Shown piece after piece: positions 1 to 9,668 of a stretch of 64,000 nucleotides of DNA (the first letter of the stretch is position 1; the number at the start of each line of letters is the position of its first letter). The position numbers and the translations under genes are program-made. Source of the stretch: Adiantum capillus-veneris (taxonomy: Eukaryota > Streptophyta > Polypodiopsida > Polypodiales > Pteridaceae); NCBI GenBank assembly GCA_014529385.2, contig CM043963.1, positions 82,331,912 to 82,395,911 on the forward strand, given 5' to 3'. The notes beneath the pieces were generated by a model. It saw only the letters and a program-made list of their open reading frames with translations, did no database searches and was not told where the DNA came from.

Positions 1-232
1 TGAAATGATTCACAACTTCCATGTAATTCCCTTTAATATCCTCAGGCAAAGAGTCAAACCAAGTGCTAGCATCTTTCCTAAGGACCACCTCAAACATCTC
101 TACACGTTCTTGATCAGTTACTATCCTCTTGATACGACAAGACATCTTGAAATTTGCTAAAAATAATTCTGCATCCTCTCCAGGCTCTCCAAAGAAAAGA
201 GGGTATCCGGACATTTGGCATTGGCTTTCCAT
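1..232 (-). CDS. gag N-terminus of element A1, cut by the window edge
   Basis: The first 77 codons of a Ty3/gypsy Gag, beginning MESQCQMSGYPLFF at an ATG ending at 232. The visible part is nearly identical to the start of A2 gag (9113 downwards) and of B gag (42968 upwards). It holds the N-terminal part of the retrotransposon Gag (capsid-like) region, with the stretch FKMSCRIKRIVTDQERVEMF. No stop or frameshift is present in this short portion. Gag proteins assemble the virus-like particle that packages element RNA. The rest of gag and all of pol of this copy lie to the left of the window, so its state is unknown. Confidence 0.8.
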   Translation of the reverse strand, partial: MESQCQMSGYPLFFGEPGEDAELFLANFKMSCRIKRIVTDQERVEMFEVVLRKDASTWFDSLPEDIKGNYMEVVNHF

Positions 233-348
233 TATTATGAAAGATTACAACACGAGTTGCAACAAGGGATACAATAGAAATTTAGAACCACTCGCCTGCA
301 AATGAAGAAGTAAGAAAGTATCACTCTAGGTTTTCTTCTTGAGCTTAT

Positions 349-741
349 TCAAGCTTCAATGAGGTCTCGATTTGTTTGATCAAAACAAAAGGATAGACTA
401 TTTATGAGCTCTAAGAAGGGTTGAAATTCTTCAAAGCTAAGATGATACACAAAAATATCTAAAACTTCATTTTCTGGATCTAGAAGAGCAACCACGTCCC
501 AAGTAATGAATTGCACTTGCTCTACAATTCGCAATGCACAAGCGGTTTGTATAAAAACTAGATCTTCATGCTCGTCGAAGGCTGTGAGAAAGTAGCAATT
601 GACTAGGAGCTCCTTTCCTTCGAGTTTCACATAGTCGGAATGAGGCAACCTTCTCACAATTTCATAAAGAACATCCTCCTCAAGTCCAATCAAGCTTGCA
701 AGATTTAAAGACTCCACTTGTGCTACAAAACTCCTGGACAA
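349..741 (-). CDS. Leader ORFd of element A1 (about 130 codons, unknown function)
   Basis: An open frame of 130 codons between the A1 primer site and gag. It contains RRLPHSDYV, then DLVFIQTACALRIVEQVQF, then FLELINSLSFCF. The same spacing and residues occur in ORFc just upstream (LPHNKR, TFMQVVCALRLVNRVKF, HLINSLPFTF), so the two are paralogues. A near-identical copy lies in A2 at 9230-9622. The first codon of the open frame is TTG; no ATG lies in frame before the upstream stop, so it may use a non-AUG start, be joined by splicing or readthrough to ORFc, or have lost its start. No known domain is recognised. Conservation of the frame between A1 and A2 argues that it is or was translated. Confidence 0.55.
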   Translation of the reverse strand: MSRSFVAQVESLNLASLIGLEEDVLYEIVRRLPHSDYVKLEGKELLVNCYFLTAFDEHEDLVFIQTACALRIVEQVQFITWDVVALLDPENEVLDIFVYHLSFEEFQPFLELINSLSFCFDQTNRDLIEA

Positions 742-787
742 AAACTCCTTAGGATTATGGTTAAATCATTCATAAGCATCAAGAGAT

Positions 788-1315
788 TTACAATGTCTCT
801 ATGAACAAAGTGTCATAGAAATTAGAGAAGGATGAGAATTTATACAAATTTTCAATCTTCTCGATGCTCTCTTTATTAAGACAAGCTCTAAATAGCTCCC
901 TATCTCCTTTGTTGAAAGTGAAAGGAAGACTATTAATAAGATGCAAATGAGGGAAAAATTCACCAAATGTGAGTCTATGAAGCATAAACTCTGGCCGCAA
1001 GTTTCCTGAAGAGTCTTCCTCAATGGTGAAATGCACTCGCCAAACACCAAATTTCACTCTATTTACCAATCTTAGGGCACACACCACTTGCATGAATGTA
1101 CGGTCTTCCTTAGTATCCAACAACAAAAGAAAAATGGAATCCACACGCAGGACCTTTCGTCTTAGCTTCACCACCCTCTTGTTATGAGGGAGACACTTTA
1201 CTACCTGCTCCTGCAACTCAATCGGTAATAAAGCTAGATCTCTAAGGATTGAATTTTCACTGCACACACACTCCTTGTTAGAACAAATGATCGTTTTTTT
1301 TTTTGTAACAAACAT
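788..1315 (-). CDS. Leader ORFc of element A1 (about 175 codons, unknown function)
   Basis: The open frame extends upstream to about 1519, but similarity with A2 begins near the ATG ending at 1315 (MFVTKKKTIICSNKEC), which I take as the start. Visible features are a Lys/Cys-rich N-terminus, the stretch LPIELQEQVVKCLPHNKR, then FMQVVCALRLVNRVKFGVW, and a C-terminal half with RLTFGEFFPHLHLINSLPF. The central and C-terminal parts match ORFd immediately downstream residue for residue at many positions, indicating an ancient tandem duplication. No known family is recognised. Plant Ogre-type elements (Tat lineage) are known to carry an extra ORF upstream of gag; this may be an equivalent, but sequence homology to that ORF is not established. 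Confidence 0.55.
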   Translation of the reverse strand: MFVTKKKTIICSNKECVCSENSILRDLALLPIELQEQVVKCLPHNKRVVKLRRKVLRVDSIFLLLLDTKEDRTFMQVVCALRLVNRVKFGVWRVHFTIEEDSSGNLRPEFMLHRLTFGEFFPHLHLINSLPFTFNKGDRELFRACLNKESIEKIENLYKFSSFSNFYDTLFIETL

Positions 1316-1364
1316 GGACAAAGAAAAAGCCAAGATACACACTATTTTTTGGCTACACTTCATT

Positions 1365-1577
1365 TTAAAATAAAATGAACACATGTACATCAAAAGAAGT
1401 GTGGTAGTTGATGAGAGGTAGAATGACAGGTTGTGGAGATGCAAGAATTTCCCCTGCTCTTTCAGCTCCAAATATAAACACCATATGCTGTTGAAAATGT
1501 ATCTTTCTACTAAGTGCAATATTTATCCTAATATGTGGTGTGAAGTGAAAAGGGAAAATTTTTGGGCCGTTATCCAT
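1365..1577 (-). CDS. Leader ORFb of element A1 (70 codons, unknown function)
   Basis: Complete small frame with an ATG start, beginning MDNGPKIFPFHFTP and ending SFDVHVFILF. Homologues are at 10247-10459 (A2), at 58327-58542 in the much more distant element C, and as a broken copy in B (42664-42882). It is also similar to ORFa that precedes it: both share a K-x-x-F-Q block, a G-x-x-R-x-x-E-I-x-A-S block and a C-terminal P-L-I-x-Y-x-x-S-F block. Keeping the same reading frame and length between A and C, while the DNA has diverged greatly, is good evidence for coding. No known domain recognised. Confidence 0.6.
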   Translation of the reverse strand: MDNGPKIFPFHFTPHIRINIALSRKIHFQQHMVFIFGAERAGEILASPQPVILPLINYHTSFDVHVFILF

Positions 1578-1637
1578 GCTCTATACATAACCTAATGCCT
1601 AAAATAGAACAAAGATATATACATTGAAACTAAGATG

Positions 1638-1811
1638 CTACCTAATGAGAGGCAAAATAAAAGGATTTACCGAAGCGTTTCTTTCGGCTAACCTAAGAGA
1701 ACCTAAAATTCTACGAATTGCTCGTTGAAATTGCAACTTAGTACTAACAATTATGTGTACCTTTTGCCTTGCAATCGGAATGAAAGGATCATACAAATTC
1801 TCGTGATTCAT
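1638..1811 (-). pseudogene. Leader ORFa of element A1, truncated by a stop codon
   Basis: The ATG ends at 1811 (MNHENLYDPFIPIARQK). The frame matches ORFa of A2 (10474-10695) and of B (42430-42642) but meets a TAG at 1638-1640 about 14 codons before the homologues end, just after the conserved P-L-I-R. The stop lies in the codon that reads Tyr in the other copies. It is the first small ORF after the primer site. Function unknown; paralogous to ORFb. Confidence 0.55.
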
Positions 1812-1865
1812 GCAAGCTACTTGATTATGCTAAAGGTTGAGCCTTCACAAAACATACACAAGCCG

Positions 1866-1884
1866 TCCTCAGTGGGGGCACCAA
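1866..1884 (-). promoter_or_regulatory. Primer-binding site of element A1
   Basis: The motif TTGGTGCCCCCACTGAGGA follows two bases after the LTR end (CTCA) on the minus strand. It is the same as in A2 and B, and C differs at one base in it. It begins with TGG as expected for pairing with a tRNA CCA end. It is not the usual initiator-Met site; the tRNA used is not identified. Confidence 0.65.
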
Positions 1885-2031
1885 TTTGAGGCGGTCCGGG
1901 GCGGGCAACAAGAAGAGTGGCCTCTAAGCACCCTTGTAGGCTCCCGTGCTGCTCAATTGGGTTAGGGTTGGAAAAAACAAAAAACACACACATAAACCCG
2001 CAACCTAACCCTACACAAATTTGGGGCACCA

Positions 2032-2054
2032 CCTAGTTTTGGATGCGAACTAGG
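2032..2054 (-). promoter_or_regulatory. Conserved hairpin near the LTR end (A1)
   Basis: Inverted repeat CCTAGTT / AACTAGG with a 9-nt loop, followed on the minus strand by GTGGTGCCCC. The same structure occurs in the LTRs of A2, B and C and in a solo LTR end. In C the arms read CCTAGC / GCTAGG, a compensatory change, so pairing rather than sequence seems to be kept. The position near the LTR end implies it lies in the transcript leader. Confidence 0.6.
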
Positions 2055-2058
2055 ACGC

Positions 2059-2059
<1 letters not shown>

Positions 2060-2109
<50 letters not shown>
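2060..2109. repeat. (AG)n microsatellite in the shared LTR
   Basis: Pure AG dinucleotide run of about 50 bp directly beside the LTR hairpin. A2 has a longer run at the same place. It creates spurious low-complexity open frames on both strands. Confidence 0.95.
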
Positions 2110-2112
<3 letters not shown>

Positions 2113-2767
2113 TGCTCGTACTGCTTTGAAATGTATCGGCAATGATCAAGCAAACACAATTATATATGTAAGAAAGAGAGAGAAGAGGGGGGGGGTGCTT
2201 GTTGCATTAATACCTTCTTAAAAATATGTCATGACCGATCAAAGTGAGATTAGTATTTGTTCAACATAGCTTGAGTAAATTTCACCACGACGCATCACAA
2301 GAAAAGCCACCCCAATCATTGTCTTCAGGCCAGGGGAGTCCTCTACACCCTGTCGCCCTCTTACAATATGTGGGATTTATGGCTAAATTGATGACAACAC
2401 CCAGATACAAGCTATCACGAACTAAAAATATCACCAAGACACTTACACATCATTGTTGTCCATTACTTCACGTTGGAAGAGAGACAAAGTATCCAAGCTT
2501 AGTCCAAATCCACCCTCCTTGATTCAACAAATGTTTGGCTTACACTAGTAGGAGGAATGATAGATTTTCCACTCTCAATTGAATGATCGCTCTCTCTCTT
2601 ACAATGGCATAGAGTTCCCGTGCTAATCACCCCTATTACAACACATGCACAAGCATACGACAATGAGCTTCCACTCAAGAGCTCCTTCTAGAGAGGTTGA
2701 GCTTGGCTTCTCAAGCTATAGCATAGTGCTCTTGCTTATGGCTCCCTCTTTGTGCTAGCTACACCCT

Positions 2768-2777
2768 CCTTTTATAG
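2768..2777 (-). promoter_or_regulatory. TATA box of the shared LTR
   Basis: CTATAAAAGG on the minus strand, about 880 bp before the LTR end, in the same position as 11724-11733 in the A2 5' LTR. A likely start site for A1 transcription lies shortly downstream. Inferred from sequence only. Confidence 0.55.
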
Positions 2778-3807
2778 CAATTTTGAAGGCTAGGATTACT
2801 CCTCTAACCATGGTTGGGTTAGATTTTCAGCACTTATCTAGTTTCTTTTGCTTGGAATTATCAAGAAGTTGGTGTGGATAGATGAAGAAGAGAGAGAGGA
2901 GAGGTGTGGAGGTGATAGGACTTTTCATAGTAGGTTAGTGTTAGTAAATTAGTAGAGTTAGTTATTTTATTGATTTACAAATGGAATTGGATATTTACAA
3001 TGGGAGTATCCAAGTAGGATAAAAATAAGGAAGAAAAAACTCTTAATATGTAAGAAAACATGGATTTCTTACAATGTCTATAATTGAAGATATTGTTGAG
3101 ATCATGATATAAGTGAATAGTACAACTAAGAAAATCAAATATTGAGGGGTCTAAAAAAATATGTACATGTCAAGTATAAATAATATAGGTGGAAAAAATA
3201 TAAAGGGATCAAAATAAATATCTCTCATTATAAGTCTACCATAAAAAGATGAATATTTTTGGTGTTCTAATTTATGAAAGTAAAAGAGAATAGATGTAGG
3301 AAGGAAAAAATCACAATAGTGAAAAAATATACGCATAAATAGAACTAGTTTTTTTGGATTTTTGTTGGGATGGAGTTACACCAAAAATAAGAGAAGCTTG
3401 CATGAAATTATTTTTATATGGAATAAAGAGTATGCAAAATGGTAAGAAAAAATATGGTAATGGTGAGTCAATGTACATAGCATAAATAACACACCATAGG
3501 TAGAAATATTTAAATCAATACCAAAATAATTATGAAAAATCCTTTTATTTAGGCCCTATATACAATGAAATATTTACGCACAAATGGGCCATAATATACT
3601 TATATTTTTTATATTTTTTTATATTTTTTGGCTCAACTAGCCCAGTGACTAGCTAGCTGAGGGTTTTTAAGAAAATATGGAGAAAGTCCCTAACTCACAC
3701 ATGCCTATGTACAGTGAAATGGTAGGGCTAGCCACAATGTTTGGAAGATTTTTCTAGGGTGGGTTAACTCACTATGGCAATTACGGAGAGCCAAAAAACG
3801 GCTATCA

Positions 3808-3820
3808 TTAGTCCTCCCCC
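3808..3820 (-). promoter_or_regulatory. Polypurine tract of element A2
   Basis: GGGGGAGGACTAA on the minus strand, directly before the TGATAGCC LTR start and 15 bases after the integrase stop. B (48264-48277) and C (63858-63867) have the same arrangement. It primes plus-strand DNA synthesis in LTR elements. Confidence 0.75.
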
Positions 3821-3835
3821 AGGATGATGGTATAT

Positions 3836-5629
3836 TCATGTACCATCATAGAGCATATTTTCCAAAGAGAGTGCTTCAGAGTCCTTGACGAGGTCTTCAT
3901 TGTTTGGCCCCTCAGAATTTTGGTTTGAGTTACACTCATGCTTCACGGAACAATACCTACATGAGATAGCTGCCTTTTGACAGATCTTTGGTAGATCCTT
4001 TGGTAGAAGGCAACTCAAATAAGGCTTCAAGCAATACCCGTTTACCTTCCTGGAGTGCTCTTTCCCATTCAAGTCCGTAAGCTGATAATAACTTGAGTTG
4101 TAAGCCTTTTTGACTATGTATGGCCCCTGCCATGTAGTTTTAAATTTGGCATCAAAACGATTGTCGAGTCGATTGTCATATCTTAACACAAGATCTCCTT
4201 CATTGATGCCTTTGTCCTTTAGTTTCTTGTCAAGCTTCTCCTTCGCCTTCGTAGCTTTCCTCTTGTAGCACTCGTATGCTGCTTCTCTTTTCCACTCAAG
4301 CTCAGCTAAGGTAAGAAGTCGATCCATCCATGCTTCTTGATCATCTTGTGCTGCTTTGCCATGAAGTCGTATTGTTGGGATGTTGAGCTCAATTGGTTGT
4401 AAAGCCTCTTGATCATAGACCAAGTGAAATGGTGTAAACTCCGTGGCTTCCCTATATGTGGTTCGATACGCCCACAAGGCACCATCCAAGAAGTCATCCC
4501 ACAACTTTGTCTTGTTTCTCACCATCTTTCTAATGATGCCTGCAATGACACCATTAGCTTTTTCTACCAGACCATTGGATTGGGGATAGTAGGGTGTACT
4601 ATGACGATGTAGAATGTGAAGTTCTTCACAGACTTCTGTAATCAAGCCCTTTCTAAACCCTGGACCATTATCAGAAACAATCTCCGAAGGTGTGCCAAAT
4701 CTACAACAAATGTGAGTGTAGACAAATTTGCTCATTGTCCTCTCATTTACCTTTGCCACACTTTGTGCTTCTACCCATCTCGTCATGTAGTCTATGGCCA
4801 CCAAGATATACGATTTCCCATTTTTAGTCCTAGGCAATGGACCCATAGCATCAATGCCCCATTTTTCAAATGGACCATTTGCAAGGACTAACTGACGTGG
4901 ACCATGTAACAGATGCTTGTTTCCATTAATCTGACAATTGTGACAGCTTTTACACCAATGTTGAACATCAATGTGCAAGCTTGGCCAAACATACCCCGCA
5001 AGCAAAATCTTCTTCACAGTTAACTCTTGGGCAAAATGACCACCACACGCCTCTTCATGCAAACCTTTTAGAATAGCTGGAATCTCCTTGATAGTTGGTA
5101 CTCTTCTGCACACTTGATCCTTCCCTCTTTGATAGAGGGATCCTTCTAGTAAGAGATACGCGCTTGCCTTTTTCATGAGTCTCCTCTTCTGAGCCTTCGT
5201 GAAGTCTTGTGGAAACTCACCCTCCAAAATGTAGCTAATAATGGGAGTCAATGACTCCAATCCCTGGTATCTCGGTTGCTTGACAAATGCTACCACCATG
5301 ATGACCTGCACTTCTTTCTCAACACATGTAACTGCTTGTTGTGCAAGTAAATCGGCATCTTCATTTTGTTTCCTAGGAATATGATATAGTTGCACTTCTT
5401 CAAATTGAATAAACAATCTATGAATGGCATGAAATTTTGTCGTTAAGCTTTCATTCTTGCATGCCCAAATGCCTAAAATTTGCTTCACAATGAGAAGTGC
5501 ATCCCCTTTTACCATGAGACGTTGTATACCTTGGCCAATGCATATCTTTAAACCATGAAGTAGTGTATCGTATTCTGCTTCATTGTTGCTAGTTGAACCT
5601 GGTAGATTGACCTTCTCTTTCATGACCAC
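3836..5629 (-). pseudogene. A2 second RNase H (C-terminal part) and integrase
   Basis: A long open frame of 597 codons, the best-preserved part of A2 pol. It begins inside the second, archaeal-type RNase H: NNEAEYDTLLHGLK, then KGDALLIVKQIL and NEDADLLAQQA. The integrase follows, with the zinc-binding region (HEEACGGHF ... CKSCHNC), the catalytic DDE residues in GIDAMGPLP, VSDNGPGF and SNGLVEKAN, and a C-terminal GPY/F-type region (WQGPYIVKK). There is no chromodomain. The integrase inserts element cDNA into the genome. Having a second RNase H between the ordinary RNase H and integrase is the mark of the Tat lineage of plant Ty3/gypsy. The frame is cut off from upstream pol by a frameshift near 5700 and a nearby stop, so the full polyprotein cannot be made. 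Confidence 0.85.
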
Positions 5630-5673
5630 CTCTCTACTTGGGTTGAGTAATACTAGCCCTCCCCCTGCTTTTC

Positions 5674-7572
5674 CTATGGCTCATCGAAAAGCTCCATCAA
5701 AAAAAAGGTAAAAGCATTAGGAATACTTTTAGGTGGTGGCAATCGTAGGGTCTTTACTTCAGGCACCTTAATCTCCTTCTCATGTACCCTATAAGTGAGG
5801 ATCCCCGCCAATTGTGCACGCACACTATCTTCTACCTTGAAAGAGTATTGGAACTCTTGCAATTCCATAATCCACTTTGAGATCCTAGTGCTAAGATTCA
5901 TTGGAGATGACACCCAAGGAAACAAATTTTCTGTAGTGAGAATTACAAAAGGTTTTGGTAGCAAGTAGGATCTAAACTTTCTCACCGCAAACATGAGAGA
6001 AAGCATCATGAGTTCTGCCTCCGTGTAGCCTCTCTCCAAAGCAATCATGACCCTACTAGCAAAGTAGATGGGTCACATCCGGGTACTATGGGGATCTTGT
6101 TGTAGCAAAACCGCTCCAATTGTTTCTTTCCCAACACTAGAGCTAACAAAGAATGTGTACTCCCAACAAGGAGGCATGAGTGTTGGTAGTTTTGACAGGA
6201 TGACTTTAATGTTACAAAAGTATCCTTCAAGCTCATCAGACCATGCAAATTCTACTTGTTGTGTCAACTTTTGCAAAGGATGAAGCAACTCCGAAGGTAA
6301 GTGAATAAAGTGTGACATATACTTCACCTTTTGAATGAATGTGATGACTTCTTTGAGATTCTTGGGTGATGGGAGCTCAATAAGAGCCTTTTCCTTTGAA
6401 GGATCCACCTCAATGCCTTTATAGGAAACCTTGTGACCAAGAAAGATCACTTCATCCTCACCTATGTGGCACTTGTCGGGGTTGAGTTGACCTCCCATGT
6501 GATAGAGCTTCTTTAAACCTTCTTCTACCCTTTGTAGATGCAATGATTTTGAGCTATAAATGCAAAAATCATCAATAAAAACCCTAATGGACTTTCCAAA
6601 GAATGTTTGAAACACCATGTTCATGAAGCGTTGGAAAGTTGCAGGAGCATTTGTCAGGCCAAATGGCATGACTCTAAAATCATAACAACCCCAAGGAGTG
6701 ATGAAGGTTGTTTTCAAATGATCTTCCAATGCGATACCTATTTGAAAGTAACCCAAGTAGCCATCACACACAGTGTACTTCTCATGACCAGCTACCTCAT
6801 TTAGTATCTCATCTTGAAATGGGAGGGGAAAGTGATCTGTTTTTGTTTCCTCATTGAGTGGACGGTAATCCACACACACACTCCACTTGCCATTTTTCTT
6901 AGGAGTGACAACAACGGGAGAGACCCACTCTGAATTCTCCACTGGATAAATGAAACCTGCTGCTAGAAGCTTTCTTACCTCCTTGAGTAAAGCCTGCTCC
7001 TTGATGACTCCTAGCCTTCGTAGCTTTTGAGCCTTAGGTGTGGCCTCTGGCTTCAACTCAATTTTGTGTTGAACAGCCTCTACTCCACGCACATCGGTGT
7101 AGTCTTTAGCGAAAAGCCTAGGAAATTTCCTTAACACACGTTTCAGCTCCTCTCTTTCATACTTTGTAAGTGTTGTAGATAACATACCTTCTAGCATTCT
7201 TTCATCTTCCACTTTTTGGTTTACTTGGGAACCTACCTCTTTCAAACCTGGCCAAGAGGTCTCTTGGTTGTTTGGATTAAACCTTACCCCCATGACTTCG
7301 ATGGAAGACTCCTCTTCAGTAATGCTGCCGCTACTTTCTCCTTCTGAAGTGCTATCGGTCCAGCCTTCCTCCGTCTCACTTTGAGATGATTCTTCATGGA
7401 GCTCCTGTTGGCGTTGCTCCTTCATGTCAAAGACAACCTTCTTATCATTATCATTCCTACAAATTAGCTTTCCACTCTCCCAATCCTGCAAAGCTCGCAT
7501 TTTCATTAGCCATGGTCTCCCTGGGATAAATGGGTAACCATTTCCTTTGGTAGACATAACATAAAAATCCAC
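5674..7572 (-). pseudogene. A2 protease end, reverse transcriptase and first RNase H (broken)
   Basis: One reading frame interrupted by a TGA at 6073-6075, where B has CGA (a CpG-to-TpG type change). From the N-terminus it shows FIPGRPWL of the protease, an acidic spacer with many Ser/Glu/Thr, then reverse transcriptase (SPVVVTPKKNGKW, VCDGYLGYFQIGIA, MPFGLTNAPATFQRF, catalytic FIDDFCIYSS). The first RNase H follows (TIGAVLLQQDP, then ALERGYTEAELMML). A single-base insertion in a T run near 5700 ends the frame where the second RNase H should begin. Compared with the intact frame in B there are also scattered substitutions. The reverse transcriptase copies element RNA into cDNA and RNase H removes the RNA strand. 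Confidence 0.85.
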
Positions 7573-7611
7573 GGCCTTCTTAATGCCAAAGGCCTCTACA
7601 AAAACATTTTT

Positions 7612-7839
7612 TCAAATGCCTACACACCTAGCTTTGCTATTGTTTGCCATCTTGACTTTAATTTCAGGTGTCTCATAGATGTGCATGCCTAGTTTTTGCA
7701 TGATTCCCTCTGTCATGATGCAAATTTGTGCACCCACATCCACTAGACCTTTCCTAACCAATCTTCGTTTGATGTAACAATCTAGCATAGGTGTAATATC
7801 CTCATTCATTTCAGCATGTGCAATTTTTACAAAAGGCAC
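7612..7839 (-). pseudogene. A2 aspartic protease, N-terminal half
   Basis: Frame containing VRKGLVDVGAQICIM, the retropepsin active-site loop, where B and C have DGG and canonical retropepsins D-S/T-G. The rest of the domain (YVMSTKGNGYPFIPGRPWL) is in the same frame after a TGA at 7612-7614 that replaces a Cys codon present in B. Upstream it is separated from gag by a single-base deletion near 7848. The protease would process the Gag-Pol polyprotein; here it cannot be made as one piece, and Asp-Val-Gly is probably inactive. Confidence 0.75.
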
Positions 7840-7847
7840 ACTCTCCT

Positions 7848-9113
7848 TTACCTTCTCCTACTTCTAACTGTCTTTGTTAAATCCGTCCTAACTGGTGGGC
7901 ATAATGCAAGAAACTGAGGCCATGTGATATCAGGACCCTTACCTCTCATGTCTTCCAACAAGTTGTATGGATCCATACCATGTCCAAGAGGGAAGTCTTG
8001 GAGATTGATACGACGTCGAGTCCTCTTAGCTTCATTGGTCTCCTTTGCCTTCTTACCTCGTCCATGGTCACTCTGTGATGTGACACCTTCTTTCTCCTTC
8101 CCTTTTCCATGGCCACGCTTAATGCCATTTACTTCCATGTCAACCTCTTTTGAATTTTTCACCTCTACCACATGCACATTTGGATCTGGCAAAGGTGGAA
8201 CTCCTTCTACCCCTTGTGGAGGTGGTCTTGGTCCATTTGGTCTTTTTAGAGGCATTGGTTGTTGACCAGTTCCTTCACCTGCATTCATCACTCGGTAATT
8301 CAAGTTAGGTCTCCTTGGCTCCCCATGGGGCCAAGGACAATTATACATCCCATGTCCAGAATCTCCGCAATTCCAACATTGTAACACTCTCCTAGGTCGT
8401 GGATCTCGCTCTTCAGACTTCCTTGCTTGTCCTTTTGGACCTACAGCTTGTGCAAGGTGAATTGACAAGCTGCTTAAAGATTCATTTAACTTCTCAATCA
8501 CTTCCACCGTAACCTCAGGAAGCTCCTTAAATGTTGATGCTTGTGACTTACCTTTGGGTCTAAGACCTTCTATTGGAACCTCACCCCTTAGGCACTTGAG
8601 TTTGCTATACTTCTTGGAAGCTCTAATTTCAGCTGCATAATAGGTGGTAGGTGCATCCGCCTCCACTTTTACCTTAAGATCAGGAAAGAGTCCAGCTATG
8701 AATCTCTCCTTCTTTAGAAATTATGCACCATCACCAGGGTTAGCAACATTTCGTATCCATAGAGCCCAAAGACGTAGAAACTCTTGCTTGTACAAGCAGT
8801 AGTCATCTAAATCTTTTTGCTTATGAGAAACAATGTTTTGCCATAGTTTTTGAGTGTTTTGGGGATCAAAGAAGTATCTCTTGAAATGATTCACAACTTC
8901 CATGTAATTCCCTTTAATATCCTCAGGCAAAGAGTCAAACCAAGTGCTAGCATCTTTCCTAAGGACCACCTCAAACATCTCTACACGTTCTTGATCAGTT
9001 ACTATCCTCTTGATACGACAAGACATCTTGAAATTTGCTAAAAATAATTCTGCATCCTCTCCAGGCTCTCCAAAGAAAAGAGGGTATCCGGACATTTGGC
9101 ATTGGCTTTCCAT
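7848..9113 (-). pseudogene. A2 gag with one nonsense codon
   Basis: Same frame from the ATG at 9113 to 7848, interrupted by TAA at 8721-8723 where B has GAA (Glu). Domains: capsid-like Gag region (DASTWFDSLPEDIKGNY ... CLYKQEFLRLWALWIRN), a zinc knuckle CWNCGDSGHGMYNC (C-x2-C-x4-H-x4-C), a Pro-rich stretch, a basic Lys/Arg/Glu-rich stretch, and a tail with LGHGMDPYNLLEDMRGKGP shared with B and C. It is about the same length as B gag. Gag forms the particle and the knuckle binds RNA. At its 3' end a lost base within an A/G run shifts the frame before the protease. Confidence 0.85.
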
Positions 9114-9229
9114 TATTATGAAAGATTACAACACGAGTTGCAACAAGGGATACAATAGAAATTTAGAACCACTCACCTGCAAATGAAGAAGTAAGAAAGT
9201 ACCACTCTAGGTTTTCTTCTTGAGCTTAT

Positions 9230-9622
9230 TCAAGCTTCAATGAGGTCTCGATTTGTTTGATCAAAACAAAAGGGTAGACTATTTATGAGCTCTAAGAAGG
9301 GTTGAAATTCTTTAAAGCTAAGACGATATACAAAAATATCTAAAACTTCATTTTTTGGATCTAGAAGAGCAACCACGTCCCAAGTAATGAATTGCACTTG
9401 CTCTACAATTCGCAATGCACAAGCGGTTTGTATAAAAACTAGATCTTCATGCTCGTCGAAGGCTGTGAGAAAGTAGCAATTGACTAGGAGCTCCTTTCCT
9501 TCGAGTTCCACATAGTCGGAATGAGGCAACCTTCTCACAATTTCATAAAGAACATCCTCCTCAAGTCCAATCAAGCTTGCAAGATTTAAAGACTCCACTT
9601 GTGCTACAAAACTCCTAGACAA
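9230..9622 (-). CDS. Leader ORFd of element A2 (about 130 codons, unknown function)
   Basis: Near-identical to 349-741 of A1, differing by a handful of substitutions that keep the frame open. Shares RRLPHSDYV, FIQTACALRIVEQVQF and LINSLPFCF with its paralogue ORFc. As in A1, the open frame has no ATG before the preceding stop (first possible codon TTG), so its start is unresolved. It lies about 115 bp before gag. No recognised domain. Confidence 0.55.
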   Translation of the reverse strand: MSRSFVAQVESLNLASLIGLEEDVLYEIVRRLPHSDYVELEGKELLVNCYFLTAFDEHEDLVFIQTACALRIVEQVQFITWDVVALLDPKNEVLDIFVYRLSFKEFQPFLELINSLPFCFDQTNRDLIEA

Positions 9623-9668
9623 AAACTCCTTAGGATTATGGTTAAATCATTCATAAGCATCAAGAGAT

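Larger units (their letters stand above)
1887..3807 (-). repeat. Shared LTR: 3' LTR of A2 and 5' LTR of A1 (1921 bp, internally deleted)
   Basis: It starts TGATAGCCG after the A2 purine tract and ends CCGCCTCA before the A1 primer site, read on the minus strand. It aligns with the A2 5' LTR (10771-13434) throughout except for about 699 bp missing near 3075 and a roughly 40-bp segment near 3190-3225 that is instead missing from the other LTR. It contains a TATA box (2768-2777), a GA microsatellite and a conserved hairpin near its end. Substitutions relative to the A2 5' LTR run to several per hundred bases in places, so the array is not young. Confidence 0.85.

Noticed and set aside
1962-2159. 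Ser/Leu- or Arg/Glu-repeat proteins around the (AG)n runs (also near 11000, 37100 and 55400)
   Set aside because: Dinucleotide microsatellites are open in several frames on both strands; no other coding sign.
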